This document shows positions 49,878 to 63,540 of a DNA stretch of 64,000 bases, one piece after another. The notes beneath the pieces were generated by a model. The model searched no databases. It saw only the letters and a program-made list of their open reading frames with translations, and was not told the DNA's origin. Position numbers and translations under genes: made by a program. Position 1 is the first letter of the stretch. Every line of letters begins with the position of its first letter. Where the stretch lies: the NCBI RefSeq assembly GCF_021155775.2, contig NC_060232.1, forward strand, positions 3,107,257-3,171,256, given 5' to 3'. Source of the stretch: Neodiprion pinetum (lineage: Eukaryota > Arthropoda > Insecta > Hymenoptera > Diprionidae).

Positions 49878-51106
49878 TTCAGAAAGCTATCAGAAGCTCG
49901 TACCGCATAATTCTGCATCGCGACTAAACGCATATATGAGCTAAAATTATCCTCTACACCAGAGAGTCGTGCTCGCTGAAAAAGTCGCGCGCGTAGGAAG
50001 GTGAGTTTGAATTTCTCATCATCGAGCACTAAGGTAAGTGTACCAGTTATTGACCCGTTTATACCCAATAATTGACCCAATTATTTTACAAAATAATAAA
50101 TTGTCGGCATAAATTGTGAATTTCTCGATGAATAAAACCAACTGCCAGAGGGTTGGGTACTATAAATTTATTTTTTTGGTTTTATTGGAACTAAGGATCA
50201 AACAGGTGCAACCAAAGAAGGTCAATAATTGGGACAGGGTCAATAACTGGTACGCTCACATTACACCCGATACTCGCGATTTCAACCCTGAACAGTAGGG
50301 CGACAGAATGACAAGCTTACAAGGAGTTCTACCATTTTTCTATACAACGACACGATTTTCATTCAGTCTGCGGTTGTACCACATACAGCTCATTATCCAA
50401 CAGTGAGAAAAAAAAATTATACGAATATGTTTTTCTAACTGAATTATATATTTTTCGAATAGAACGCATTTAAGGTTCGTCTATCAAGGGGCCAAATTAT
50501 ACCGCAACCCCCTCCACTACTCCTTTCATACCCATACCTCTCGGATCCCAGTTCAACAAACACACACGCTGTACCCCGACTCGAGACGAATGCATCATGG
50601 ATGGCGGTGCTGGATGCTGGAGTTGGTTCGGGGTTGCGCAACCGCGGGTTTTAATCTTGGCGCGGACTGTAGGCTACATTCTTGCGCCGCGGGCAAATAA
50701 AAGAGGAATACAAACCGTACCGATGTGAGCATATGTGAGTGCAGTGTGCGCACCTCTCTCTGTACTGTGTCCGTGTGCGAGTGGTGCGCGTGTGTGTAAA
50801 ACGAACGAACGAACGGAATAAAAGGAGCAACAAAATCCGCGGCGGGGCCCCGACGAAGACAACATTATTACGGAGCGCTGCCGGCCATTGCTCATGCTCG
50901 GTTCTCCCTCCCCCCGTTGCCCCGTTTCATCCAGTCCCACCCTCGCCCCCGCCGCCGCCGCCCCCCTGTTACCACGCGTACATATTCGCGTGCATACACA
51001 CGTATTACTCCAACACTTGACGAGGCACTCGCCCTTGCGCCATCGACAATAATTGAGTCCGCTCGAGTATGGAGGAGGGATATGTAACGAGATGGAAGGA
51101 GAGAGG

Positions 51107-51131
51107 GAGAGAGGGAGAGAGGGAGAGAGTC
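51107..51131 (+). repeat. (GAGAGAGG)n short tandem repeat
   Basis: Three near-identical GAGAGAGG units. Confidence 0.8.
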
Positions 51132-52011
51132 TGCCCAGGAGAAGAGAGAAAGAGGCCTGCAGTGGTCCATTAATTATCACCGATTCCCCGATTCCCATGT
51201 CCGTGTCACACCGCGGTTCGCTGCTTTCACGTGTATACATACACATGCATACATACTGGTTGCGTTCGTACAGAAGCAAAATCACGTGTGAATATGGGTG
51301 CACGTATGTATGCCTTTTGAATTAAAAATATGGCCGCCACTGACCCAGAGAATCGAGCGAATGAACGAATGAACGATGGATAGTGTAGAGGGTGGGTTAA
51401 TTAATCGGTGAAAAAATAACGTACAACCTGCAGTCGAATGACTCCGGATGTGTGTGTGTAGGTAGCGAGTAACGAGTGAGTAACGGATTTCCAATTTTGT
51501 CAATTTATTTCAGCGTTATTCACTCGATTTCGGACAGCGCTGATGATGATGCTGCGGCGGTAATTAATTCGGGATTAACTGGAGGAAAGTTGATGGAAAG
51601 AATTCAAGAAAGTTGTACAACTGGTAGAAATACATATACACGTACCAGGGTGTATACGAAAACCGGAAAAAGAAATCCAGGGTTTTTCCCAAATTTCACG
51701 GTGAAAAATATTTTTTTCCACGGGCACCTTGACATATATTACCGGTATTACTTTACATATTTCTGTTACTTTGCGAAATATATGGAAGAAATGACAAACC
51801 TTTCATTTATTTTTATAACACCGTACTTCGGTTTTCATGAATGTTGTTCGTAGCTTACGAAATATGAAATTTTCAAGGTTTTTAGCGGATACGGCCTTAT
51901 ATCATTCATAAATCTGACAAATAAAAATATACTTTCGTGCTGAACGAGCGTATTCACCAAATGTAAGATCCGTTACCTTTATTCATTTTTTGGGCTAATT
52001 ATAATATAGAT

Positions 52012-52362
52012 ATGCCTTTTGAATATTTTTATAGCGAATGCCGTGAAAAGAAAAAATTACATGTCCTTTTACCATCAAACTCGTCTTTTTGGTGCACATA
52101 TTCTTGTACCATTAGATACCCGATATTATTATACAATGTCAACGAAGCAGAATGGGAACAAATGTTCCTAAAAGAATATGAATTATGCACTAATTGTGTA
52201 AAACAAAAATTTATATTATTATCCCAGAGTACCAGAAAAATCAACTGTTTTTCCCGACTTTTTTCCGGTACTCACGGTATTCTGTGTCCCTATAAATGTA
52301 CGGCGGATTACCTGGAACACCGTTTTGATGAAATAAAAAATTCGTCATGTTTCGCGAATTAA
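52012..52362 (+). CDS. Unrecognised cysteine-rich open frame (hypothetical)
   Basis: The frame begins MPFEYFYSEC and runs 116 residues to ..SSCFAN. It has nine cysteines, including paired motifs CTYSC, CTNC and CPYKC, so the spacing is reminiscent of a disulfide-rich or metal-binding protein. No signal peptide is evident and I recognise no family. Just upstream lies a possible 47-nt intron (51963-52009), with GTAAGA at its start, CTAAT branch-like sequence and ATATAG at its end, which would join a 5' UTR exon just before the ATG. Composition is much more AT-rich than the flanks, so it could be inserted DNA, an orphan gene or a chance frame. The neighbouring frame at 51476-51853 is also open but looks less protein-like. 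Chance remains the default explanation. Confidence 0.2.
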   Translation: MPFEYFYSECREKKKLHVLLPSNSSFWCTYSCTIRYPILLYNVNEAEWEQMFLKEYELCTNCVKQKFILLSQSTRKINCFSRLFSGTHGILCPYKCTADYLEHRFDEIKNSSCFAN

Positions 52363-53958
52363 ATTTGCATTAAAAAAACATCACTTTTCGGCATTCACAC
52401 AACTGTTCCATGGTTCAAAATACTCGATGTACCCATAAATTTTATATCGCACACTCAGCACGCAGTACTTTTGTTTCTTTTCTTTTAGTAGCTATTAAAA
52501 TTGATTATAACGCATAAAGATCCGAATGACTTATTAGAAAAGTGTTAAATCCACAAATTGTATATTCATGCAGGTGCGCAATTCTAACAAGGAGAAAAAT
52601 TGTCACGCAGGTACTGCAGTATCGATGTCCAAACTGAGGAATTGGAGCAATTTACCATCAATGGAACAAGCTGAGGGTCGTAATGAAGAAAAAGAAAGTT
52701 AACCATGTTTTAGTACCCGAGATCGGAGGAGCAACCGGATGAGGACCTGGAGCTGGAGGATACACGTACACGTGTGATACGAATTCGTTGAGGGTGGATA
52801 GGCGGTGGTGGTGGTGTAAGTAAAATGAAAAAAGAAAAAGGGAGAGAAAAAAACAAGAGAACAAGAACGAGGGCTCGGCGAAGGAGCATGGCTCGACTAT
52901 CTAGAGGGGCTAGAGGAAAGTGGCGGAGACGTTACAATGGAGTTGGCACGCTCTGCGGTCATAGAATCATGGCTGTCTATTCAATGAGGTTGAAAATGGG
53001 CTTCTCCTTCAGATATCTCTACCGGAATTCTGTAAAGGGCTGAGTTATTCTCCGGCGTATACGTATCTATATATACATATATGTAATATGTATATGTATA
53101 ATACCTCCGTACATGCAATCCAACGTATAACGCCTATAGGAAACTCGCTTACATCTGCATTATGCACTCCCTGTGCAGACGTTCATACAGACGAGTTCCA
53201 ATAACCCGGTGATCGACGCTCCGATTCGCACCCTCAGGTCGACTTGCTCCTACTTAATCTCTCCGTACAATTCAACCCGCAGAGAGCAGGAGAGCGGATC
53301 TTCCAATTCAATGGGAATTCGAGCCTTCGTTCAATGAACGAACTTACGGTCATGACAATTTAATTATTTCTCGTTACAAGAATGGGGAAATTTTGTTCCC
53401 TGTACCAAGGACGATGACTGATTGTTGGTCTACTAGATCGTTAGTATAAGTACTATCCTAAGTCAGCTACCGATCATTGATGGTTACTGAAGAACAATGG
53501 TTTCTTCAACAGCTGCACAAAATCTGGTTGGTACATTGAGGAATGAAGTTAGCATGGAAAGCCCCATGTGCGAGGTTGACTAATCAATAACTGGAACAGT
53601 TCTCCCAAAGATTGAGCACCTGAGCACAATGACTCGATATCGATTGCGAAACAATTATACGAATGGCGATAAAGCATTGAGACAAATTGATGGTCTACAT
53701 AAAAACATCGAGAATCGTCTCTTCCTCACAGTAATTGGCTAAACATCCCTCATAACGGTTCGAGTGAGGACGATCACCTAACCGAAGCGAAGTCGCGAAT
53801 TTTGTAGCAAGAAGTGGCCAAGCCACGTGGCGCAGCAAAAGAAGAAAGGGTGTTTGGAGGGCGGCAAAGGATCGCGAAGGGAGGTCACCGTCGTCGAAGG
53901 AGTTGCTGAGGATGTTGGTGGGTGAGGGGTAACAGAGGAGGGAGGTGGCGGGGGGGAA

Positions 53959-53971
53959 GGGGGGGGGGGGG
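53959..53971 (+). repeat. Poly-G run (13) in a G-quadruplex-prone tract
   Basis: A 7-G run, AA and a 13-G run, followed by GGG, form a dense G tract at 53950-53975. Confidence 0.85.
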
Positions 53972-55150
53972 AGGGAGAAGAGGTTGCCCTCCATGAATCA
54001 CGACACGGAGACTGATTTAGGGGCCCAGCAGTCGGTGGTATAGGTTACTAGCAGCCTCCTGTAACCTCCTTGTGAACCTCTTGCCATACCGAGTGTTCCG
54101 AAAATTAGATACCCACTTGGATCCTGCGGAGCATTTGATCCTCTGTTGGCTAAATCACTGCCTCCATTCTTTCCACCCTTGTGTAACCCCAATACTCAAC
54201 TCTGCGTGGTATTGTTCGTTAGGAATGAGAGAGACATAGAGAAAGAGAGAAAGAGGGTGGCTCACAAATGGCGAACGATATATCTTATCTTTGATTTTCA
54301 CACCGTGGGCCGATGCGCAGGTGCTATTTGGCTCTCGCCTGGTAGAAAAGAATTGGTTCCAACATCCGTGACAAAGAGAAATTTTCAATTACGCGGACGA
54401 TGTTAGAAACGAAGGTAACCGAAACCACAGGCTACTTCTTTCGATTCTGCACGCTTAATCTCTAATTCACGCATAAATCCGTTCGATTCAGGCATTAAAA
54501 TGGTACAAGGATAGATCGAGAAGCTTGACGGTAAGATATACACACGGACATCAACCTACACCTGCACGTTATACCGTTCGAATGGCCTTTTAATCCGGAA
54601 ATATATCGTACGAATCCGAAATCTTATCGGCTGTAAATTGAAACGCGCGGGAAGGCAAGATTGTGGAACCGATATCCTGGCCCTCTCCGGGATATTCGCC
54701 AACTAATCGCGTATAGGTATACCTTCGCGTTCAACTTCGAATTCACTTATCTCCAGCTCAAGAGATGTCCTCCTTAGCTTACTCTCGAGAATAATATGTT
54801 TCACTTCGACCCTTCAAAGCTTGAGCTTGACTACGAATAAAAAAAATAAAACAAATCGTGCCTACGAGATGAGGTACCAAAGTCGTATCGCAACCATGAG
54901 TCGCTATCCCGACAGTCTCTCATAACCAACGTGCATTTCCATAATACCGTCGCATTTTCGATGCACTACAGAATCACGCCTTGAGCCAGTTACGAGCTAT
55001 AAGCGAAGTTTAGATTTGGGTTATATAGCTGAGTAGAATTTGGTTTAAACTCGGTTAGCGGATCGGATCTCGCTGTATAAGGTTGTAATGCATTGCCCGG
55101 CTATATCCAGCTCTCGGTGTGCAGAGAGAGACGGAGAGAGAGTTAGCCAC

Positions 55151-55192
55151 GGGGGGAGGGGGATAAAGAGGGGATCCGGGGGGGGGGGGGGG
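55151..55192 (+). other. G-quadruplex motif with 15-G run
   Basis: Runs of 6, 5, 4 and 15 G separated by loops A, ATAAAGA and ATCC. Confidence 0.65.
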
Positions 55193-55496
55193 AGGAGACG
55201 CGAGCGCAGAGGCCGGAATGGAGTCGTAGGATAGCAATTTCCAGAGCGAGGCAATAAAGCAAGTCTACGCGCCCAAATCCTGACGAATGGTCGCGCTTAG
55301 GCTTGAAATGGAGAATAGACGGAGGCTCTCCTCCCCCCCCCCCCTCTCCCACCACCCCCCGACCAAATTTCTCACCCCCGTTGCTCGCGGCTACCGCCTA
55401 TGGATACACGCCCCGCACACGCGTTCAGAACTCGACATACGTGTACGTGGTACACGGGGTGAAGGAGGAGGCGAGGAGTGTGCGGCAGGATACGGA

Positions 55497-55516
55497 GGCA
55501 GGCAGGCAGGCAGGCA
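55497..55516 (+). repeat. (GGCA)n tetranucleotide microsatellite
   Basis: Five GGCA units. Confidence 0.9.
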
Positions 55517-55610
55517 AGCCCGATAAATCTACTCTTACCAAATTGAGAATGTAAAATACATGCGGCTCGCGTCTGCGGGACGCTCTGCTCGGGATTTATC
55601 AGGACTGCGC

Positions 55611-55652
55611 CCTCGATGGGCCTCGATGGGCCACGCGATGGGCCTCGGTGGG
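55611..55652 (+). repeat. Decamer tandem repeat CCTCGATGGG
   Basis: Two perfect copies, then a 12-base variant (CCACGCGATGGG) and a one-mismatch copy (CCTCGGTGGG). Confidence 0.85.
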
Positions 55653-57899
55653 CAACACCGGGTCACGAATGCTCAAAGCGTGGACCGAAAGGGGCTGGGC
55701 CCCCGAACCCCCTCATCTGAAGATCTTGATCGCCATCCGCGTTTAACTTTGGACGCTGGTTTGAAATCGTTCTAAATTACTAACATTTGGTGCGATTGAA
55801 ATTTCCAACTTCGTTACGTGATAATAAGAGGGAAAACAAATTTCGTTTTATTGGTTACCTCGAATCGATTCTTACATCTCATCAGGATTGGCAAGGATTT
55901 TTAACGGACTTGTATCCTAAATCTAGTTTTCGTGTTGGTTGATTCTGTTACAGCGAAACGTACATGAATTAATCGGGGCTGTCAGCTTGTTTCAAGCATG
56001 CATTCTTTCCTTTCTTTTTCGTCTTGACTAATTGGGCGACGACTGTATATAATGCGTATCGTATACAGACCTTTAACGTGCTGTTAAATGAACTACACGC
56101 AGTATCACACGTGTGACCAAGTGGAAAGGAATTCAAAATTCTCTTTCCACCGAAAGTGATGAAAAATACATTTCTTATACTCTTGATCCAATCGTACGAA
56201 TAAATTTTTTTCCAAATTCATTTCAAATTCAGTTCGGTGTTAGTGATTAATGTTCGAAAATTTCTAAACACACTTAACACCTGAGACATTTTTTCTGGTA
56301 CAGTTTAAGAATACCGCGAAATCCAAAATGATGAGGAAACGCGTGTGAAAAATTATTTCAAATGATGCGTTTAATGAAAAATCAACGAAATATAAAAATT
56401 TTAATGCCTGTTTTCAAACAATCGTGAAATATATTTAAAAAAATACCAAATCAAATGGACTTGGTTCTTCACCCCACAATATACGACATGCTCAACTCTC
56501 AAGCGTGTAAAACGTAGATATAGCTATGGAGAGTATAAAACGGACGGCTCGGACGTGTCCTTGCATATATTTACAAGATCCTCGTATCTTTAACGCGGGA
56601 ATACGAACCATTCGACGATGATGCGTATGCTTAGATACGTCACCCGTTCACTGTGAAAATCCTCGCGCCATTTAAGAGACTGAAAACGTTCTTTATCCGC
56701 GACACTTCATCGCCAAAAAAGGTACTAATTCATTCAGCTCGTCTGCATTTCGAGTTACCGGAGTCCACTCGATCATTTTTTTTTCTTGCTTTTTTTCTTC
56801 ATGGAAAGGCAACAAGAAAAACGTAATACCGATTAATGGATAATTAACAAAAGAGAAATATGATCCTACTGAAATTTCACGCCACAGGGTTTTTAAAAGA
56901 TCTGGAGAATGTTACAATGGCGGGTTAATCAAGTTACACTCTAATGCTCGAAAGACAGACATTCAAATAACCCAGAGAAACAGCTACAGTACATATCTTT
57001 TTGCCTTCAACGACTTTTTCCCAACTTGTAATCAGAATAATGTCCAGGTGGTCATAGAATTTTTCTCGTGAAAAAAGGTGCGGGTATCAAGCGATGAAAA
57101 AAATGTAGAATAATTCATAACGAGTCCAATATTACACTCGTTGATCGATTCTCAAAATTACGGCCATATTGATTTTCACCGTCAAGCGTATATTTAAATT
57201 CGCATAAGCATGTCGCAGCACATGTCTTCGTATGCACATGACTACACATGCAGTCTGTGCGCACGTATAATAATTCATATTCGCAGAGGAGGAAAATTTG
57301 TCCGGCGAGCTTCGGCTCGGATACTGCAGCAGCGGGGCAAACATATAAAAGGACACATATGTGCGTAGGTAACATGTGTACGTTAGGACGTATAAGCAGT
57401 GTGGGAGATAGAGAATAGTAGAAACCGCCGGTTTGGCGACTGGTAAAAGTTTGCGACCAGCGAAGCGACGCCGCTGATGCCCGGAGCCGGGACGCTAATG
57501 TGACAGCCGCCACATCCCGGAGCCATCCCTGTATCACGGGGATTATGAGGATGATAATAATAGTGGTGAAAATAATGATGATAACAATAATAACAACAAA
57601 GAGACGGTAGTCAGCGGAGGAAAAATACACATATATAGAGTGCTGAGGGGGTAAAAGGAGACGGGGAATGGTGAGAGCCGAGGTACACGCGACTGGAGAT
57701 GCGAGGTCCACCAACCCCCGCCCGGGAGGTGGAGGAGGAGCGGTGCCGGGAACTGGGTGAAGAATAAGATACCAGACACATATTTTATAACCCCTACTCT
57801 TCAGGGCCGAGGCATTCCGCCCAGCGCAATGCTATCTCTTGAATTATCGTTATATAAAGCACTTGGCCAAAATATACATTCGTCTTTGAACACCCGCCA

Positions 57900-57921
57900 C
57901 CGCCGCCGCCGCCGCCGCCGC
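57900..57921 (+). repeat. (CCG)n trinucleotide repeat
   Basis: About seven perfect CCG/CGC units in a GC-rich patch. Confidence 0.9.
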
Positions 57922-60900
57922 GACGAATAGCGCATGGATACCGGGGGTGGTTTCCATAGGCCCCCAAAAAGTCTCGCCGTCCCTGCGCTGCATTTTCAAC
58001 GTCTGCATCCGCTGTACCGATCCGCGAGTTTTCGCTCCTATGAACATCGCAAAGGACGTTGAATCGACGTAGGTACCTCGCAGAAACACTTTGCCAGCGC
58101 CAACAACCGCGTATATCATACCCTGAGAATCATGAACCACCCCGTGCTGCAAGGCACAATGTGCATTACGGCGAAACGTCCACACGCCCCCAGCCGATTC
58201 GATGCACGGTATCATTGTCATTCGTTTCATTCCGGTTCTAGTTCGTCTTCCTTTTTCAATCCGTGTACCGGTCAACGACTTCTTCAATCATATCCTCCGC
58301 AGGGTCGAATGATCAAGGTCAGGAACCCAAGGTGAAAAATTTTCTTTATCCAGCTTCACCGATGACTCAAAGTAAATACGAATATAAGAAAGTCATTTGA
58401 AAATAACATTCAACGTTTTTTATTTTTAAAATATTTATTATGGTCGAATGCCTGTGTTTTATCGAAATCTTTGGTATTAATTTTTCCTTTTGCGTGGATA
58501 AAAAGGCGTTCAACGGTTGCGGTGGAATTCACACCCGTTCGTGTCCCGCGGCATAAACGGCGATTAAGAAACGAAGAAAGATGGGAAACGGTACCAACGA
58601 CAGATCGGTATATTATGTAAAGGAAAATCAATTGCACTTCAAATTTCCTACATGCAAGTATAATATAAGTAGGCGGGTATGAATTAACCGTCCGAGTCAC
58701 GCAGCCGGCCGGCATGGCGCGAGGATTCGCTTCCGTACCTACTCAGACAGTTCGAGGAGTAATGGACGGTATAATTTTACGGAGTGAAGGATGATTTTCC
58801 CGCGTATCCTACGGGGTGCGAGTCAAGTTCAGCGTAGTACAAGCGGAATTTTCCTCGCCCCGGTTATCCGAGTTTATCGTATCGAGAACTGGACAAACGT
58901 TCCTCCGCTATCAGCAGCGGCGAGTTGTCGAATTTCCGAAAGCGATGGATACACATGCGCACGTAAAGGAGACACACGTGAACCGAGTCGGGTCGGAGGA
59001 GGAGGTCGATATATCCGGGAAGAGGAAGTGGTAGGAATCTTAATACGAATATTATGATTTATTGATAGAGAATCCTGACGGGGGTTGGGCGCGTTCGCCG
59101 ACGGCGTGCCCTGGTAACAAAATGAAGAAAAAGAACGGGGGTTGGCTGCACCAGGCCGCGAAGGGTGGCGGTTATTCTTAGCTGGCTGAGCCGCCGGAGA
59201 TTTATTTCTAGGTCTCGTAAGACAAATGGTGAGATTGTGTCCAAAATTTTAACAGCGCATTTGGGTGAACACGTCCCGCGCTACGGAGATACTCGCCGCC
59301 ACCGCCGCGGCTATACAAGGGGTATAAAGGATAAGACCGTCAACGACGTGCAGGGGGAGGTTGACACGGGGGAAAAGAACTTTTCTAGTTATCCCCGGCC
59401 GCGGACGGTGGATGAAACTGAGTCGGGGGAGGGCGGCGGAAGCGGCTCCTTGCCGAGGGGAGAACGAGGTCCTTCGTTCGTGACAGAAGCGAGCCGTGAA
59501 ACGAGATCGGCCGGGTTTATTCCAATTATTGGCTTTCGATCAGCCTCGTCCCCACCCCCCCCGGCCTTCGTTCCTCCTTTTTTTTTTTTACTCCGACTTT
59601 CGTCTGTGTTCGCGGGTGCGCTTATTCCGCGAAAAACTCGGGAACGAACGCGATTCGCGATTAATTTCCCACACCGCGGCAAAAGTCCGCTGCCGCTAAT
59701 CACCAAACTCAGTCGATGGGTTGGCATATTCGATAAAAATTATGCTACGCGGTCGCAAAGGATTTTGGGGACGGTTACAGGATTCGTTGAACTCGATGTC
59801 GTTAATCGCTGTTCACATTGAAACTAAAAATTTAAACGGCATAATATATTATACGTTTCAGAATATTTTATTAACGGAATAGGTACACCTGATCGAGAGC
59901 GCGAGTTAATATTGCACTACCTACAATCGCGAATCAGCAATTATTGAATAATATCAAAAATAAGCAACGGTGCGAAATTCGCTGATAAAATGTTTTAATT
60001 TTACTGTTACTCTTTTTCCTCACACGATTTGTTGCAGCAGAAGTAATATCGACAGGTATTTAATACTCGGTTGAGCCTGCAGGGAGGTTGAATTTCATTC
60101 AGCACGAGGCATATGCGTATACATGTACAATATAGTAGAAATATTCGGTCTCTCGGTGCCCAGAATGTCGGAAATAAAGGGCCTGTCGTAGCCGGATCGT
60201 GCCCGGCATAGTCAGGCACCAATTTTGTCGGGGTATAAATAATACAGTGAGGGATGTCCGTCCACTCTTGGACACCCCTGCGCTCCAAAATTGGACTTCC
60301 TATCTGTCTCGCGCACGCAGCTTCCCTCTGTTCTCCTCGAGCCCCCCGCGCAGCTTCAACCCCCCCATTCCCCCCCCCCTCATCCCCCCCGGGCCCAGCC
60401 TTATATTCGCTGAGGGTTTTTATTACTTCCCCGCAAAAAAAGCTAAATTGCCTACCTAACCTCTTCAGCGGACCTAAGAGGCTCCTGTACGAATTACGTT
60501 TCTTTACGTTTTTTTATTTTTTCGTGTTCCTCTTTTCTTACTTCTACTTCTACTTTCTCTTCTTCTTATCCTTCTTCCCATTCGCCTCTTTCCCTCTTCT
60601 CTTATTTAATTTTCGTAACTAATGGTGCCCCGTCCTTTCTCATTCTAAACGTAACTATACACGTACTGTGTATACTTATACAGGTATACTTATATACTTA
60701 TATAGTTACATCTCTACGTACTTGTCGAACGAATACCTAGTAAGAATCCCCGAGCGCCGACTTATCCTCATTTAGCTACCTTCTAGTTCAGATTTTTTTC
60801 CGAAGTGGGTGGATGTGTGATTTTTGGCTACAGTTGTCCGTCAAATTTTATTAATGGAACAAAAATCAACCTGAATCGGACCGATGACACAATCGACCGT

Positions 60901-62631
60901 AAAAATCGAGAAAGAAAGGGACCAAAAGAACCGGCAATAGACGGACTAGCTTCAAAATTGGAAGAATGGGATTTCGCGGCTGCAGGTGCAGGCTCGAGTC
61001 TGAAATAAAGACGAAGTAGTTCGGTAGTCGGGGTATTTGGAATGCCTAGTATCCGGAGACGGTTAAGGTGCAGCACCGAGTGTCTCGGTGAGGTGGAAAC
61101 GGGGGGCAGGGAGACACACGTTCAGAGACAAACGTGCGCGAAGCGCAATGAAGTCGACTATAAGGGTGGTTCACGGTTCGGTTCGGGCCGAGGGTGAGAG
61201 GGCGCGGGTGGAGCCGGGTGCCCTGGGGGTGGAGGGTGGCGGATGGCGGGCGGGCGAGGCAAGGGGTGGGGGTGAGTTATCGCCACCTCGCAATATCTCG
61301 CGCTGGCGGCCCTGCAGCTCGGCCGAGAATTGGTCGACGGATAAAGAAAATAAGGAATCGGAAGAAAGAAGCTGCCAGCCCTCTTCCTGCCCTCCCCGCC
61401 CCTTCTCTCCATCCCCCTCCTTGCCCCGCAGCTCACGCGTGTCTATGTATACCGCATCGGGGGGTGTGCGAGATCCGTTGCCTCTGTACATACACACGGA
61501 CGCGGTTTGCCGAATAATAGCTGGTAGCTGGCGTGATAGCGATGCGACAGCAAGAAGAGGAGAGAGGTGAGGAGAGGAGGAGAGAGAAAGGGCGATGCGA
61601 TGCGATGCGTCACTCTCCTCCATAAAATATATGAGGCACAATTTTAAGTTTTCCACCATTTACAAAATGAGAAACCATTATTTTAACCCGTCGGATTTAT
61701 TGCTACATACATTTTGCCGCTCGCGACGTCCAATTTACCTGGAAGTCCACAACGTAATAGTCGACTTACGTGCAGTAACTATATATATATATATATACAT
61801 TATACCTAGCCTGTAAACAAACCCCGACTCACCACCCTCGCGGTTTCATTAAATACAAGTATTAGAAAGAAACATAGAGACGGAATGAAAGGACCACTTT
61901 AACTTGTCTACACTGTCCAAGAATTCAATTTACCAATTTACGTCTTTGCTGCGGTAACAACTCTTGCGATATTTGTAACGCTGCACAACGAGCTTTTCTC
62001 ACGGTAGAATTGTTATCACATAATGACGACGAGATATTGTTATTATTGTGTTTCGTTATTCGAAACGTTAGCATTACACAAAAAAACTCCAATAGTAAAG
62101 TTGAAATGTAAATTTCTTGCAAACTCACCCTGTGCAGAAGCTGCAGAAAGCGCCAAGTTAACCAATATTCCTCTTCGATGAAACGGAAGGGAGTGAGAAA
62201 GCTCTGCCGGTGTTTCACTGTGCACACACTTTAACGAACTGACCAGTAACGAGAAACGAAAACCATGAAAAAACACGCACCATGGGTAAACAATCGGCCA
62301 TGTACCACGGGTGAAAATTTTTATAAACACAACGTGGCGTCGCGACGCGTCGAAACCGGTTACGGAACACCAGAGGCTTGCCCGACGCCCGGCGTCTTCT
62401 GATTTATGCGCCGCAACGCGCTGACGTCGCGAACAACTTTCACTACCTCGCCAACTTCTCTCCGTCTAATGACCAAAGGTGCGATGAGTGATGGTCGCGG
62501 GGCGCTGCTGCTGTCGCCGTCACGTTCGACTTCTCAATCGATTCTCCGCGAACAATTACTCGATCCCCTCCGGCGCCCGGCGTCGGTATTACCGAACGAC
62601 GTTTGTAAACACAGGTACTTCGGAGTGCGTA

Positions 62632-62826
62632 ATGGCGAGTAATGTTGCCAACGGGGATCGAAACACGACGCGTTGTAACCAGATTACGACCTTGCGATGT
62701 TTACACGGTCTGATCGAGGGCGAAAATTATCTCCAGAGACACGGAAGCTTAAAACTGCCTATTGAATTATTGATTATTCAAGTTATAGCGACCAGCGGGA
62801 TTGCAATGTTGCAATTGCATCGTTAA
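62632..62826 (+). CDS. Small unrecognised open frame
   Basis: From an ATG in the context GTAATGG, 64 residues (MASNVANGD..LQLHR) with no known domain. It extends a longer open frame from 62488. It is followed by AT-rich sequence with poly(A)-signal-like motifs (62830-63200), which is why it is mentioned. Most likely a chance frame. Confidence 0.1.
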   Translation: MASNVANGDRNTTRCNQITTLRCLHGLIEGENYLQRHGSLKLPIELLIIQVIATSGIAMLQLHR

Positions 62827-63503
62827 TCGTTATTGTGGTGTTATTTTCTTTATCCTGTAGCTGATTTTATTGGCAAAACATAGCCACTTACAGCGTTCTA
62901 ATACGTTGGCATCCTGATCTTCTTGATAACCTTAATTTATTATTGAGTCTTGTTGTTTTTTTTCATATGGAAATGTTGGTTTTAGATGTTCTACGGATGT
63001 TTTTTTTTATACACATTCTACATCTCGTGGTTTTCAATTCACAGTCAATGTTTCAACGTGAAATAAAAGGTGTAAATACACACGGTCAAATATTCCTGAA
63101 TAAATAAATATGCATGTTGTTAATTGAACACTATTTTATTCATAATACCTGATATAATTAGTTTTAATTGCGACCCTGACACTTTGATGCATTTTTAATC
63201 AGTTGTTAACGACTGAACAAAATTTGTGTAATCCATCATGGATCTTTGCTGATAAATCGGAAAGAGGGGAATGTTTCACCTAGTCTTACACGTTTTACCT
63301 CTTATCACGAGCCCGGCAACATTGCTATACATGCCAAAGCACGATGAAGTAATAAATTGTAATAATTATCGTTTGAAAAGCATTAGAAACATTCTACACG
63401 TAGCACAGCAGATATTTTTTATCTACAATAATGCGACAATAACTAATTGTTATCCCCATCACAAATCCCAAACCCGAGGGTCACGCATTTTCTCCAAAAG
63501 CTG

Positions 63504-63504
<1 letters not shown>

Positions 63505-63536
<32 letters not shown>
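63505..63536. repeat. (TA)n microsatellite
   Basis: About 25-30 bp of TA dinucleotide; similar short TA runs occur at 61777-61796 and 28801-28825. Confidence 0.9.

Positions 63537-63540
<4 letters not shown>

Noticed and set aside
59165..59821. A 218-residue open frame on the + strand
   Set aside because: Low-complexity Gly/Pro/Arg composition, no family resemblance, and antiparallel frames of similar size.
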